DNA from: Erysipelothrix amsterdamensis
GTDB lineage: Bacteria > Bacillota_I > Bacilli_A > Erysipelotrichales > Erysipelotrichaceae
Reading direction: 5' to 3'
Assembly (NCBI RefSeq): GCF_940143175.1
Contig: NZ_OW659496.1
Span: 1,116,001 to 1,180,000, forward strand
Length of the DNA stretch: 64,000 nt
Shown here: positions 55,835 to 64,000 of the stretch, one piece after another
How positions within the stretch are numbered: position 1 is the stretch's first letter
Layout of the letters: every line of letters starts with the position of its first letter
Program-made: the position numbers and the translations under genes
The notes under the pieces: model-generated
What the model was told of the DNA's origin: nothing
Databases searched by the model: none
Seen by the model: the letters and a program-made list of their open reading frames with translations, nothing else

Positions 55835-56929
55835 CTAATTTTCTTCAGGGATAACCCAATTATTCTTTCTCAAGTTGAATAATGCTCGTATTGAGAAGTA
55901 CAATGGCATCGAAATCAAGATCCCTACAAAGCCAAATAAAACACTCGATGCGAAAAACGCAAATAAGGACCAGAGCGGTTCGATTTTATCACGCTTGGAG
56001 TAAACCATAGGAGAAACTACATAACCATCAACATTTGATAGAATAACCAATCCGATTGTAAGAATAATCACTCTCGGTAATGGTAACGTTAAAGCCGTTA
56101 GGATTCCCAATACATGCACGACGGTTGGACCAATATATGGAATTAACAATCCAAATGCTGTTAATACTCCGAGAACGAATGCATAATTATGTCCAACAGC
56201 TAAATAAAGCAAACTATACTCAATACATGTAATTGTCATAATCACAACGAGTGTCCCTAAATAGCGACTAACCGCATGATCAATAACAATGATTGAATTT
56301 CCAAGCTTTGGAGAGATATTATTCGCAATACGTAAAACGCTCCCCGTAAAATTTTCATAATCGAATACAAAATACATCCCGATAATAAACGAAAAAATAC
56401 CCGTAGTGATTGTTGAAAAAATCTTTGATATAAACTGCGAAGCAGCTGCTGGTAGTGTTGGTATCTGACCCACAATCCCATTAAGCATTCCCATCACTTG
56501 TTTAAAAATATCATCTGCCCACGGAGAAGGATTATTATGATTAATTTCTTTATAGTAATTATAGAGTTGTTGAATTCCATCCATACTATTACCGATTAAC
56601 TGCGAAATATCTGTATACAATGACGGTAAGATCGATGAAAAGAGCAGCACTATCAAAACCACAAATAATACAAGCGTAATTGGAACACTAATTGCTCTTT
56701 TAATATTATATTTTTCAAAAAACACCGCAATCGGTCTTACAATATATGCAAGCGCAAATCCAATAATAAATGGCAGCAGAATTCGCTTAGCTAATTCAAA
56801 TGCATGTTGCCATACAGCCCATGTTTGCATCAATAAGAAAACACTTAATAAAAATAACATAAATGGAACAAGTTGTTTCCAACTGAAATGATCGTCAAAA
56901 AAATTTTGAATACGTTGAAAAATGTTCAT
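55835..56929 (-). CDS. AI-2E/YtvI-family membrane transporter
   Basis: Polytopic membrane protein of 364 residues with eight or so helices. The LLPFIIGFALAYIVRPIAVFFEK stretch near residue 50 and FGLLIPYIGPTVVHVLGIL near 250 are signatures of the family once called UPF0118. Members export small molecules or exchange ions; the substrate here cannot be told. It follows mreD by 25 bases. Confidence 0.88.
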   Translation of the reverse strand: MNIFQRIQNFFDDHFSWKQLVPFMLFLLSVFLLMQTWAVWQHAFELAKRILLPFIIGFALAYIVRPIAVFFEKYNIKRAISVPITLVLFVVLIVLLFSSILPSLYTDISQLIGNSMDGIQQLYNYYKEINHNNPSPWADDIFKQVMGMLNGIVGQIPTLPAAASQFISKIFSTITTGIFSFIIGMYFVFDYENFTGSVLRIANNISPKLGNSIIVIDHAVSRYLGTLVVIMTITCIEYSLLYLAVGHNYAFVLGVLTAFGLLIPYIGPTVVHVLGILTALTLPLPRVIILTIGLVILSNVDGYVVSPMVYSKRDKIEPLWSLFAFFASSVLFGFVGILISMPLYFSIRALFNLRKNNWVIPEEN

Positions 56930-56954
56930 TAGTTTGTTTCTCCCTCTATTTTTA

Positions 56955-57485
56955 TTAACGCATATATAAATTCTGAACGCGTTGCATAATCATACGATGC
57001 ATTAATTTATATAACGTCATAGCGATTGGTAGCAGAATTAAATTACCAATAATAACCCATAACGTTCGGGTACTTATAAAAGTAATTAAACTATATGACA
57101 CCCCTTTTACTAGAGGTAACATGCCAAATATTAACATTTCTTTAATAAATAAACCAATAACGGCTAAGACTAAGAACTCGAAGGTTGAAGTACCAATATA
57201 ACGGTCCCATACTCTCAAGATCGCTATCGTGATTGAATAACTGACAAAAAACATTGGAAACGAGCCAATATGGCATAAATCCATCCAGATTCCTAATAGA
57301 ATTGCTTTAACTATCGATTCCGTTTGTGAATCATTTTGAGTCAATAACATGAGTCCTAAAAAATGAAGACTACTCACAAATGTTAAGGAACTTAAACCCA
57401 GTTGTGTAAAGAGTGCATTAAAAATTGAATCTAAAACCAAAAGAACTACAATATACAAGAAATGCATCCAGCGAATCATTCTCAT
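56955..57485 (-). CDS. mreD: Rod shape-determining protein MreD
   Basis: Small integral membrane protein (176 residues, five to six helices) of the elongasome. Sequence is poorly conserved, but size, hydrophobic pattern (GIWMDLCHIGSFPMFFVSYS) and position directly after mreC identify it. Its ATG overlaps the mreC stop. mreB is not in the window. Confidence 0.85.
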   Translation of the reverse strand: MRMIRWMHFLYIVVLLVLDSIFNALFTQLGLSSLTFVSSLHFLGLMLLTQNDSQTESIVKAILLGIWMDLCHIGSFPMFFVSYSITIAILRVWDRYIGTSTFEFLVLAVIGLFIKEMLIFGMLPLVKGVSYSLITFISTRTLWVIIGNLILLPIAMTLYKLMHRMIMQRVQNLYMR

Positions 57486-58321
57486 GATTTCTTCACCACC
57501 GATACATATTTAATATTATTGTAATCAACAGAAGGCTTTACATAAACCAATACACCCACACTATCCGCAACATTTTTAACAGAATCCACTTTTCCAACAA
57601 ATAAACCGCTTGGATAGACACTACTTATACTTGCCGTTGAAACAGGCATATCCGCAGCAATGGTCGATGTTGATTCAAGTAAAACAACTGAAAACAACTT
57701 TTTCTCGTGGTCGTAAGAATTCAAAATCCCTTGAACATAATTTCCTTTGGAAACCTCAATTTGTACCGTAGCATTTGAATTCTCATCATTCGCGATAAGA
57801 AGGGCTACTAAAGATTGATTTTTATCAACACTTAAAACCTTACCAATGATGCCCTTTGGCGCTACAACACCATCCCCTACAGCAACACCATCTTGGCTCC
57901 CCTTATCAATCGTAATTACAGAATCCCATTTTTCTGATGAACGGTTTTTAACCGTTGCGTTAACTTGTGTATATTCTGAATATACTGAATTTAGTTCATT
58001 TAGAGCCTTTAATTCTGCAACTTCACTCTCTAACTCATTTAAACGCGTTTGCCAATGATGCGATGTTTCCAATTGCGTTCTTAACTTATCATTTTCATGG
58101 CGTACATCCCACATCGTTGATGTGTCTTTTACAACATTACTTACTGTCTCAATTGGATAATCGATAAGGCCATAACGTACCATCGAAATGAAACTAAAGA
58201 AATTACGATCTGACGATTCATAAAATGATGATTTTTTAACAAATCCCATTCCAAAAAGACAAACAATAACTGTTGTTAATAAATATATAAGTACACGTCT
58301 AAAATTATTCTTTCGTTTCAT
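57482..58321 (-). CDS. mreC: Rod shape-determining protein MreC
   Basis: Membrane-anchored scaffold that activates the elongation PBP. One N-terminal helix (about 9-27), a coiled coil (about 70-108), then the beta domain with VITIDKGSQDGVAVGDGVV and GIIGKVL. 279 residues. AAGGTGAT precedes the ATG. It should work with the PBP2b-like enzyme at the start of the window. Confidence 0.94.
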   Translation of the reverse strand: MKRKNNFRRVLIYLLTTVIVCLFGMGFVKKSSFYESSDRNFFSFISMVRYGLIDYPIETVSNVVKDTSTMWDVRHENDKLRTQLETSHHWQTRLNELESEVAELKALNELNSVYSEYTQVNATVKNRSSEKWDSVITIDKGSQDGVAVGDGVVAPKGIIGKVLSVDKNQSLVALLIANDENSNATVQIEVSKGNYVQGILNSYDHEKKLFSVVLLESTSTIAADMPVSTASISSVYPSGLFVGKVDSVKNVADSVGVLVYVKPSVDYNNIKYVSVVKKS

Positions 58322-58336
58322 TTAATCACCTTCTTT

Positions 58337-58365
58337 ATTATACTTACAAATTCAACTTTTTACAA
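58337..58365 (-). promoter_or_regulatory. mreC promoter
   Basis: TTGTAA (-35) and TATAAT (-10) at 17-base spacing, 16 bases before the mreC start codon, just after the radC hairpin. Confidence 0.7.
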
Positions 58366-58370
58366 ATGAA

Positions 58371-58396
58371 AGAATAAGGGTTTTAGCCCTTATTCT
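58371..58396 (-). terminator. Hairpin at the end of radC
   Basis: AGAATAAGGG and CCCTTATTCT form a perfect 10-bp stem with a six-base loop, including the radC stop. The T run after it is interrupted (TTTCATTTG). Confidence 0.7.
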
Positions 58397-59097
58397 TCAA
58401 ACAAAACCGGATGCAAATGACGCAAAGAAACCGAGTTTGTAGAAGTAACAATAATGTGGTCAACAACTTCAATCCCCATCATCATTCCGACCTCTATTAA
58501 GGCTCGTGTCACCTCCAAATCAGCCTCACTAGCACTTAATGACCCCCCGGGATGATTATGAACTAGCACAATCCTTGACGCATTGCATCGGACCGCCTCT
58601 CTAAAGACATCGCGAGGATGAACGAGACTTTTATCCGCTGTACCCTTAAATAAATCTAAATAATGTATCAAGTTATTTTGATTGGATAAGAAAAGCACTC
58701 GAAAGAGTTCCTGTTCCTCAAATCCGATTTCAAGATTTAACCAACGAACAATTCTATCAGATGAACTTAGTTTGATTTTCTCTCCAGGAAAAGGACTCAC
58801 AATTCTTCGCAACAATTCATGCACTGCGAGTAAAGTTGTACACTTCGCCTGTTTCATTCCTTTGATTTTTGATAGTTGACTGTATTGAATTTTAATTAGA
58901 TTTTGAATTCCACCAATTGATATCAACACCTCCGAAGCAAGAGAAACGACATGTTTATTTCGTGTTCCTGTTCGAAGCAAAATCGCTACAAGCTCCTCAT
59001 CGGTCAATTTATTCGGTCCAAGCGCTAATAGCTTTTCTCTTGGTAAAAGTTGAGATCGTTCCAAGTCAACGTCCCCATTGAATTTTTGCTTTACCAT
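58390..59097 (-). CDS. radC: RadC-family JAB/MPN protein
   Basis: UPF0758-family protein with an N-terminal helix-hairpin-helix and a C-terminal JAMM metalloprotease-like domain; zinc ligands His180, His182 (VHNHPGG) and Asp193. Historic DNA-repair assignment is doubtful; the function is unsettled. 235 residues. It lies next to mreC as in Bacillus, but its start overlaps a small membrane protein gene. Confidence 0.93.
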   Translation of the reverse strand: MVKQKFNGDVDLERSQLLPREKLLALGPNKLTDEELVAILLRTGTRNKHVVSLASEVLISIGGIQNLIKIQYSQLSKIKGMKQAKCTTLLAVHELLRRIVSPFPGEKIKLSSSDRIVRWLNLEIGFEEQELFRVLFLSNQNNLIHYLDLFKGTADKSLVHPRDVFREAVRCNASRIVLVHNHPGGSLSASEADLEVTRALIEVGMMMGIEVVDHIIVTSTNSVSLRHLHPVLFEE

Positions 59098-59188
59098 AAG
59101 ATAGACTACCGCTACTGCTTGTGAGGATTTTGTAAACAGCAGCCAAGCCTATTAATACAATTAATCCTGTTAAATATAACGAAAGCAT
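59066..59188 (-). CDS. 40-residue membrane microprotein upstream of radC
   Basis: ATG at 59188 is preceded by a full GGAGGTGAT ribosome site and opens a 40-residue frame ending with TGA at 59066. It starts MLSLYLTGLIVLIGLAAVYK, one clear membrane helix, and ends in a polar tail rich in Ser, Gly and Lys. It overlaps the start of radC by 32 bases in another frame, so radC translation may depend on it. No family recognised. The ribosome site and helix make it a likely real gene. Confidence 0.7.
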   Translation of the reverse strand: MLSLYLTGLIVLIGLAAVYKILTSSSGSLSYGKAKIQWGR

Positions 59189-59232
59189 ATATCACCTCCG
59201 TTACTAGGTATGTACTTTAGAAATAACTTCAT

Positions 59233-59261
59233 AAAAAAAGAAAGAAGCGTGTTCTTTCTTT
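59233..59261 (-). terminator. Intrinsic terminator after ftsZ
   Basis: Minus strand AAAGAAAGAA, loop CACGC, TTCTTTCTTT and a T run. It separates ftsZ from the microprotein-radC pair. No good promoter is visible in the remaining gap. Confidence 0.88.
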
Positions 59262-59296
59262 AATTCTTATGATTTAAAAAGATCAAACATTGTTTA

Positions 59297-60373
59297 TTAT
59301 CGTGTCTTAAAGAACTCAGGAATATCGTTGTTTTCGGTGCGACGTTCTTCCTGATTGTTATGAGATGTTTGATATGCCGGTCTTGATTCTGCAGCAGTAC
59401 GCGTAGCATGAACTTCTGGCGCTGGTTCTTCTGCACCATCAAATCCAGTAGCAATAACAGTTACAATAATTGAATCTCCAATATTTTCGTTGATTGCGAC
59501 ACCAAAGATAATATCAATATCATTTCCAGCTGCATCACGAATATAATCTACTGCTTCTGACGCATCTTGAATTGAAATTGAATCACCACCGGTAACGTTA
59601 ACAATCGCGTTACGAGCCCCATCAATTTGCGCTTCTAAAAGTGGAGAAGTAATCGCTTTTTCTGCTGCTTCGATTGATTTGTTTTCACCTTGTGACATAC
59701 CAATCCCAATCAAGGCACTTCCTTGTCCGGCCATAACTGAACGAACATCTGCAAAGTCAAGGTTAATCATTGCAGGAACAGCGATTAGATCTGTAATTGT
59801 TTGAACACCTTGTCTTAACACATTATCTGCTTCTTTAAATGCCTCTTGGAATGGAATTCGCCCGATTACTTCTAACAATTGATTATTGCTTACAATAATC
59901 AGCGAATCAACGTAAGATTTCAACTCTTCCAAACCTGACATTGCTTGATTTGAACGACGGCGTCCTTCAAATGTAAATGGTTTTGTAACGATACCAACAA
60001 CAAGTGCTCCCTCTTCTTGCGCAATTTTCGCAACAAGTGGAGACGCTCCTGTACCTGTTCCACCGCCTAAACCTGCTGTAACAAACACCATGTCAGCATC
60101 TTTTACAGCTTCTCGAATTTCATTTTCACTCTCAACAGCAGCTTTGCGTCCCATTTCTGGATTAGCCCCTGCTCCAAGACCTTTTGTTACTTCTCGGCCC
60201 AATTCAATACGATTCACTACAGGTGAACAGTTAAGCACTTGCAAATCTGTATTTGCGACATAAAATTCTACGCCCTTCATGCCTTCATCTACCATGCGAT
60301 TAACCGCATTACATCCTGCGCCACCGACACCTATTACTTTAATTCTTGCTACTTGTTCAAAATTCGCATCCAT
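59297..60373 (-). CDS. ftsZ: Cell division GTPase FtsZ
   Basis: Tubulin-like protein forming the division ring. GGGTGTG at 103-109 in the nucleotide site, NTDLQVL, and ASPVVAKIAQE-type blocks. After residue 315 comes a variable linker and the C-terminal peptide DIPEFFKTR, which binds FtsA and SepF. 358 residues. It follows ftsA, but the mraZ/mur cluster usual around these genes is not here. Confidence 0.98.
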   Translation of the reverse strand: MDANFEQVARIKVIGVGGAGCNAVNRMVDEGMKGVEFYVANTDLQVLNCSPVVNRIELGREVTKGLGAGANPEMGRKAAVESENEIREAVKDADMVFVTAGLGGGTGTGASPLVAKIAQEEGALVVGIVTKPFTFEGRRRSNQAMSGLEELKSYVDSLIIVSNNQLLEVIGRIPFQEAFKEADNVLRQGVQTITDLIAVPAMINLDFADVRSVMAGQGSALIGIGMSQGENKSIEAAEKAITSPLLEAQIDGARNAIVNVTGGDSISIQDASEAVDYIRDAAGNDIDIIFGVAINENIGDSIIVTVIATGFDGAEEPAPEVHATRTAAESRPAYQTSHNNQEERRTENNDIPEFFKTR

Positions 60374-60391
60374 ATTTGTTCACTCCTCCAT

Positions 60392-61627
60392 CTAACGTTC
60401 AAAGAACATGCTCTTTAGTTTTTGAGTAATCGAGTCATCTTCATCTTTTTCATATTGTAACACAACTCGTTTAAACTCATCTTCATCAACGCTTGAGAGT
60501 GTTACATCACGGAATATACTTTGGTCTTTATAAAAGTAAAATGCCCCTACAAGAGATGTTAAACCATAGTCTTTTACACCAAATGTTGTAGAACGGTATG
60601 TAACCGCCTCCGCTTCTGTTATATTTTCAATACAATCTGTAACTCCTGAAATCTCTGCGGCTTCACCACTAATAATAAAACGCGGTTCTCCAAGATTTTC
60701 AAAAATCGGTTCACAACTACTACATATTTCACCCACAAATTTATTTATATCATCTGCGACTAAATTCATAAGATCTACCTGTGATAAGGTATGGGATGTC
60801 GATTTAGTCGACCAAATAAATATTGGGTCATCTTTCGGATTTTCATTATTCAAATCGATATTAAAATACAACAAACGATGTACAACATCGGTTGGTACCT
60901 TTAATGTGCGTTCGATTTTCTTCATAAAGACCTCAAATCCACGATCGATATAATCATTCGATAAGAGAATCCCTTTACTGAATAATGATAATTTTGTTAA
61001 CTTTTCACCTAATGTTAAGGCAACAATCGGCTTATCAATTGATGCTTCGAATAAAGAAGCTTCTTTTGCGAAACCAATGTCATCTAAAACAATATCAATA
61101 ATCTTTAATCCTGATTTTTCAACACATGACACATATGGGAAAATGATGGATTGTTTTCCAAAATAGCAGTCTGCTTCAATGGTCAAACTTTCACATCGTT
61201 CGTTTAATGGTAATTTACGTGTCGAACTTCCGTTCACAAAATATTTACTCATTAAAACATTTGTTAATATATGTCCTTCAGGAGCTTTTACGTTTAATAA
61301 TTCTTTATATGCTCTTTTTACATCATTCTCAGAAATACGCCCAGTGATTGGTACGCGCAATTGTTTATTAATTCGCTTCATGTGGACGCCAGGAACAAGT
61401 AAAAGTACTTGCTTAATTACAACCCCCAAATTTCGCGATGCATTTTCAATCGCTTTTTTAATTGAATCGACCACATGTGTTTCACTCATGATCGAGTATC
61501 CTGCCACACCTAAATGTGGGACACGTTCAACCTTTAATATATTTAATCGGCCATTGAAAAATTGTCCAACTAACAAGCGCACTTCATGATCCGCGATTTC
61601 TAAAGCTGCAATAATTTGTTTCTCCAT
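60392..61627 (-). CDS. ftsA: Cell division protein FtsA
   Basis: Actin-like membrane tether for FtsZ. AALEIADHEVRLLVGQF is a divergent phosphate-1 loop, PGVHMKRI and the 1C domain follow, and the last residues SITQKLKSMFFER form a short amphipathic membrane-binding helix. 411 residues, diverged from Bacillus FtsA, so assignment leans also on the ftsZ neighbour. ATG 61627 has GGAGG seven bases upstream. Confidence 0.9.
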   Translation of the reverse strand: MEKQIIAALEIADHEVRLLVGQFFNGRLNILKVERVPHLGVAGYSIMSETHVVDSIKKAIENASRNLGVVIKQVLLLVPGVHMKRINKQLRVPITGRISENDVKRAYKELLNVKAPEGHILTNVLMSKYFVNGSSTRKLPLNERCESLTIEADCYFGKQSIIFPYVSCVEKSGLKIIDIVLDDIGFAKEASLFEASIDKPIVALTLGEKLTKLSLFSKGILLSNDYIDRGFEVFMKKIERTLKVPTDVVHRLLYFNIDLNNENPKDDPIFIWSTKSTSHTLSQVDLMNLVADDINKFVGEICSSCEPIFENLGEPRFIISGEAAEISGVTDCIENITEAEAVTYRSTTFGVKDYGLTSLVGAFYFYKDQSIFRDVTLSSVDEDEFKRVVLQYEKDEDDSITQKLKSMFFER

Positions 61628-61652
61628 CAGCGAACCTCCTTGTGCTAATATC

Positions 61653-61680
61653 ATAATATCATAATAAAGTCCAATAGCAA
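61653..61680 (-). promoter_or_regulatory. Putative ftsAZ promoter
   Basis: TTGCTA (-35) and TATTAT (-10) with 16 bases between them, 26 bases before the ftsA start. The ATGATATT unit is repeated here, so the exact -10 is uncertain. Confidence 0.45.
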
Positions 61681-61760
61681 AGTGATAGATGGTGTGTTAA
61701 GTGCATTTTTGCTTGTTATTTCACACAAGAATTTTTGGTGATAATTTTTCTCTGAGATAC

Positions 61761-61789
61761 TTGATTAAACAAAATCTATATGATATTAT
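61761..61789 (+). promoter_or_regulatory. rpmB promoter
   Basis: TTGATT (-35) and TATTAT (-10) with 17-base spacing, 40 bases before rpmB. Confidence 0.65.
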
Positions 61790-61829
61790 AGTCAAGCGTT
61801 ATGAAATAGATAAGAAAGGGGGTTACGGT

Positions 61830-62021
61830 ATGCCTAGAGTATGTTCCGTATCCGGTAAAAAAACACTATCAGGAAACAAACGTTCACATTCACTTCGTGC
61901 AACACGTCGTAAATGGAATGTAAACTTGCAAAATGCAACAATTATGGTGGATGGAAAACCAACTCGTGTCCGTATTTCCGCCCGTGCACTAAAATCATTG
62001 AAAGCACAACAAGCAAAATAA
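61830..62021 (+). CDS. rpmB: 50S ribosomal protein L28
   Basis: A 63-residue basic protein starting [20 protein letters not shown], with [10 protein letters not shown] and the ending [12 protein letters not shown]. It is typical L28 in size and pattern. ATG at 61830 follows AAAGGGGG at seven bases. Monocistronic and facing thiN, near rsgA and rpe as in Bacillus. Confidence 0.97.
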   Translation: MPRVCSVSGKKTLSGNKRSHSLRATRRKWNVNLQNATIMVDGKPTRVRISARALKSLKAQQAK

Positions 62022-62029
62022 TAAAAAAT

Positions 62030-62050
62030 ACGGTTTACACCGTTTTTTTT
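62030..62050 (+). terminator. Intrinsic terminator after rpmB
   Basis: ACGGT, loop TTAC, ACCGT and a run of eight T, starting nine bases past the rpmB stop. An A run on the other side may let it also serve thiN. Confidence 0.85.
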
Positions 62051-62051
62051 A

Positions 62052-62645
62052 TTATGAATCGCATGCTTGAATAACGAGAACACTTGCTTCTTCGAGAATT
62101 ATTTCCGCAGCATCACCAATCATTTCATTTGAAGTGAGGTAATCATCAAAAGGAAATATTTCTCGTCGGGTAAGAGGATATTTAAATCCGTTAAGAGAAA
62201 TAAAACCTTGTGTTAGCACAATTACAGAAAAATACTTATAATTTAACTTATTCACGATATGGCTCCCTGAGTCATATCGTTTTATTTTGTTTAAATCATC
62301 ATACAACTCAATTCTCGAGTCTTTAATCGCAGTCATAATATTTATGAACTCATGATCTTTACGACGCCCTAGACCACCGAGCACGCGAATTACATCGTAT
62401 TCGTCACAGAGTGAATATGCATACTTAAAATCTGTTTCATCTTTAATGGGGTTTAACTTGTGTATATGCGAACAGTGCAATTCAATCTCCTTGAATTGCA
62501 CTGCAGTTACAGAATCAAAATCGCCACAGGCTATATCCATCGATATTCCATCCCGAGCGCAAACAAATGCACCGTAGTCTACACCGATTACATCTCCAAT
62601 TATCGCATCGTGATGCTCGCCTAAAACGATTGTGACGGTTTTCAT
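62052..62645 (-). CDS. thiN: Thiamine pyrophosphokinase
   Basis: Makes thiamine diphosphate from thiamine and ATP. IACGDFDSV, KDETDFKYAYSLC and VLGGLGRRKDHEFINI match the family's catalytic blocks. 197 residues, slightly shorter than usual (about 214). Its ATG overlaps the rpe stop (ATGA). The rsgA-rpe-thiN order is as in Bacillus. Confidence 0.93.
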   Translation of the reverse strand: MKTVTIVLGEHHDAIIGDVIGVDYGAFVCARDGISMDIACGDFDSVTAVQFKEIELHCSHIHKLNPIKDETDFKYAYSLCDEYDVIRVLGGLGRRKDHEFINIMTAIKDSRIELYDDLNKIKRYDSGSHIVNKLNYKYFSVIVLTQGFISLNGFKYPLTRREIFPFDDYLTSNEMIGDAAEIILEEASVLVIQACDS

Positions 62646-63292
62646 AGTAACGATGAAACCGCCTTTTCAATGTCATCCCCAAATACATAACTTCCCGCAA
62701 CTAAAATATCAGCTCCGGCCAATCGGGCTCTTGGTCCTGTTTCACCATTAATGCCACCATCCACAGAAATTAGATACTCATAATTATTAAGCTTACGCAT
62801 CTCATCCAATTGCTTTATGCGATCAAGCATCTCTGGCATGAATGCTTGTCCACCAAAACCGGGCTCTACACTCATAACTAAAACCAAATCAACATGTTTT
62901 AGGTAAGGAACAATTTTATCGAGGTCCGTACCCGGTCTCAACGTAATTCCTGCTTTAATTCCTTTTTTCTTTAAACGTTTAACTGCTTCAATACCTTGTG
63001 TTGGATCACCATAACATTCTGTATGAAAGGTAATTGCATCAGCACCATTCTCAATAAACATATCAAAATATTTTTCAGGATTAACAATCATAAGATGTAC
63101 ATCCATTAATAAATCAGACACTTGACCAATTTGTTTCATAATAGATGGTCCAAAGCTAATGTTATCTACAAAAACCCCATCCATAACATCATAGTGCAAC
63201 CATGTTGCCCCTGCTACTTCAACACGTTTTAATTGTGTTTTCATATCTTTAAAATCCAAGGATAATAAAGATGGTGATACGATTTTACTCAT
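62642..63292 (-). CDS. rpe: Ribulose-phosphate 3-epimerase
   Basis: Interconverts ribulose-5-phosphate and xylulose-5-phosphate in the pentose phosphate pathway. PSLLSLDF, LHYDVMDGVFV with metal ligands, MSVEPGFGGQAF and SVDGGIN are signature blocks of this TIM-barrel enzyme. 216 residues. Overlaps rsgA by four bases. Confidence 0.97.
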   Translation of the reverse strand: MSKIVSPSLLSLDFKDMKTQLKRVEVAGATWLHYDVMDGVFVDNISFGPSIMKQIGQVSDLLMDVHLMIVNPEKYFDMFIENGADAITFHTECYGDPTQGIEAVKRLKKKGIKAGITLRPGTDLDKIVPYLKHVDLVLVMSVEPGFGGQAFMPEMLDRIKQLDEMRKLNNYEYLISVDGGINGETGPRARLAGADILVAGSYVFGDDIEKAVSSLL

Positions 63293-64000
63293 CGTGACTC
63301 CTCCTTAATTAATGTTAAGCAATCAAGATAATCTTGATGACGTTGTTTTGAGATTTCGCCGCTCTCTACTTTTTCTTTAATTATGCACCCTGGCTCCTGA
63401 ATGTGCATGCAATCTCGATACTTACAATTTCCGATAAACGGTACAAAATCAGGAATGGATTGTGATAATTCAACCGGATCAACAGAACTAAAATCTAGAG
63501 AAGAAAATCCCGGTGTATCAGCAATCCATCCGCCACATAGTGGATAGATTTGATTATGACGTGTCGTATGTCGTCCACGGCCCAACGCTTTAGAAATTTC
63601 TTGGGTATTAAGTTCCAAATCATGACTGATTCGATTTAAGATACTTGATTTCCCGACACCACTTTGTCCTGCCAGAACAGATATTTTATTTGCCATAACA
63701 GATTCAAGCGCATCCGTTGCGATATCGTTCCCGCTCATGATAACCGTATATCCAAATTGTTCATATTCATCAAGAATACTTTGTTTCAAGTCTGAATCTG
63801 CCAAATCCCCTTTTGAAACTATAATTATTGGATTAATATTTTGAAGTGATACAAGGAAAATGAGTCGGTTCACAAGCGTAAAGGAAAAATCAGGTTCTTT
63901 TGCAGACATCACAATAAGTGCTTGATCGACATTGGCTACAAGCGGACGAATTAATTGATTTCGACGAGGCAAAACTTGTTGGATCACCCATTTCCCATCT
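63289..64000 (-). CDS. rsgA: Ribosome small-subunit GTPase RsgA, N-terminus cut by window edge
   Basis: 30S-assembly GTPase with the naturally permuted motif order of its family: SKGD (G4), then GQSGVGKSS (G1), then DTPG (G3). The C-terminal zinc motif CKYRDCMHIQEPGC is present. The frame stays open to base 64000 (DGKW before VIQQVLPRRNQL), so the true start and most of the OB-fold domain are outside. The GTG at 63987 is internal and not a start. Confidence 0.95.
   Translation of the reverse strand, partial: DGKWVIQQVLPRRNQLIRPLVANVDQALIVMSAKEPDFSFTLVNRLIFLVSLQNINPIIIVSKGDLADSDLKQSILDEYEQFGYTVIMSGNDIATDALESVMANKISVLAGQSGVGKSSILNRISHDLELNTQEISKALGRGRHTTRHNQIYPLCGGWIADTPGFSSLDFSSVDPVELSQSIPDFVPFIGNCKYRDCMHIQEPGCIIKEKVESGEISKQRHQDYLDCLTLIKEESR

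Noticed and set aside
63289-64000. Permuted GTPase motif order in RsgA
   Set aside because: This permutation is the known, defining feature of the RsgA family, not a novelty.
1-64000. CRISPR arrays, insertion sequences, prophage genes, tRNA and rRNA genes
   Set aside because: Looked for regular spaced repeats, transposase or integrase motifs, and tRNA TTCGA-loop/CCA patterns on both strands by eye; none found.

Overview
The window reads as AT-rich chromosomal core DNA of a low-GC Gram-positive bacterium. Fused single-chain glycyl-tRNA synthetase, the DnaB/DnaI helicase-loader pair, CshA/CshB helicases, a T-box leader, PhoP-type boxes, cre-like sites and a PBP2b-type transpeptidase all point to Firmicutes. 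Gene content, the non-standard MurE motif and mollicute-like features (for example ThrRS without TGS domain) fit Erysipelotrichia best, most likely an Erysipelothrix species. That assignment is inference from protein character, not a search. No phage, insertion sequence, CRISPR array, tRNA or rRNA gene was seen. Almost everything lies on the minus strand in tightly packed, often overlapping operons; only fetAB, pncB and rpmB are on the plus strand.

Layout. 1-12.0 kb: end of an MBL-fold hydrolase, rpmG, a class B PBP, and the macromolecular-synthesis cluster ybeY-dgkA-cdd-era-recO-glyS-dnaG-rpoD-trmK-cshB. 12.1-19.5 kb: a phosphate regulon (phoH-phoP-phoR, then a Pho-box promoter and pstS-pstC-pstA-pstB-phoU) placed between phoH and ybeY, which are close neighbours in Bacillus. 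19.5-22.9 kb: rpsU, cshA and a plus-strand FetAB-type metal exporter. 23-31.5 kb: a long operon of nucleotide, chromosome-segregation, RNA-modification and wall genes (thyA-folA-pdp-scpA-scpB-rluB-rsmE-unknown-murE-deoC). 31.6-35.6 kb: a paired M16 protease-like locus divergent from pncB. 35.7-42 kb: a nucleoside ABC transporter (nupOPQ) with two tandem BMP lipoproteins and two cre-like sites. 42-44.2 kb: T-box-controlled thrS. 44.2-48.8 kb: glycolytic operon pfkA-pyk-glk plus an M29 aminopeptidase. 48.8-55.8 kb: replication and repair (polA-mutM-coaE-dnaB-dnaI) preceded by an odd metal-binding-type lipoprotein. 55.8-61.7 kb: cell shape and division (mreC, mreD, radC, ftsA, ftsZ). 61.8-64 kb: rpmB, thiN, rpe and a cut rsgA.

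Most notable: PstS is circularly permuted. The half of the fold that normally comes second (phosphate loop RDGSSGTRE through the LARPF block) is first, and the half that normally comes first (GSTSVEP through IFSGxxxxWKD) is last. The partner permease PstA carries an unusually large outer domain of about 145 residues between its first two membrane helices. A four-repeat Pho box with 11-base period sits in front of this operon. Other points: a ZnuA/TroA-like lipoprotein that lost its metal histidines, an unannotated 40-residue membrane microprotein with a perfect ribosome site overlapping radC, a structured leader before nupO, a MurE with a DNRD motif instead of DNPR/DNPA, and an unrecognised 248-residue protein inside the murE operon.
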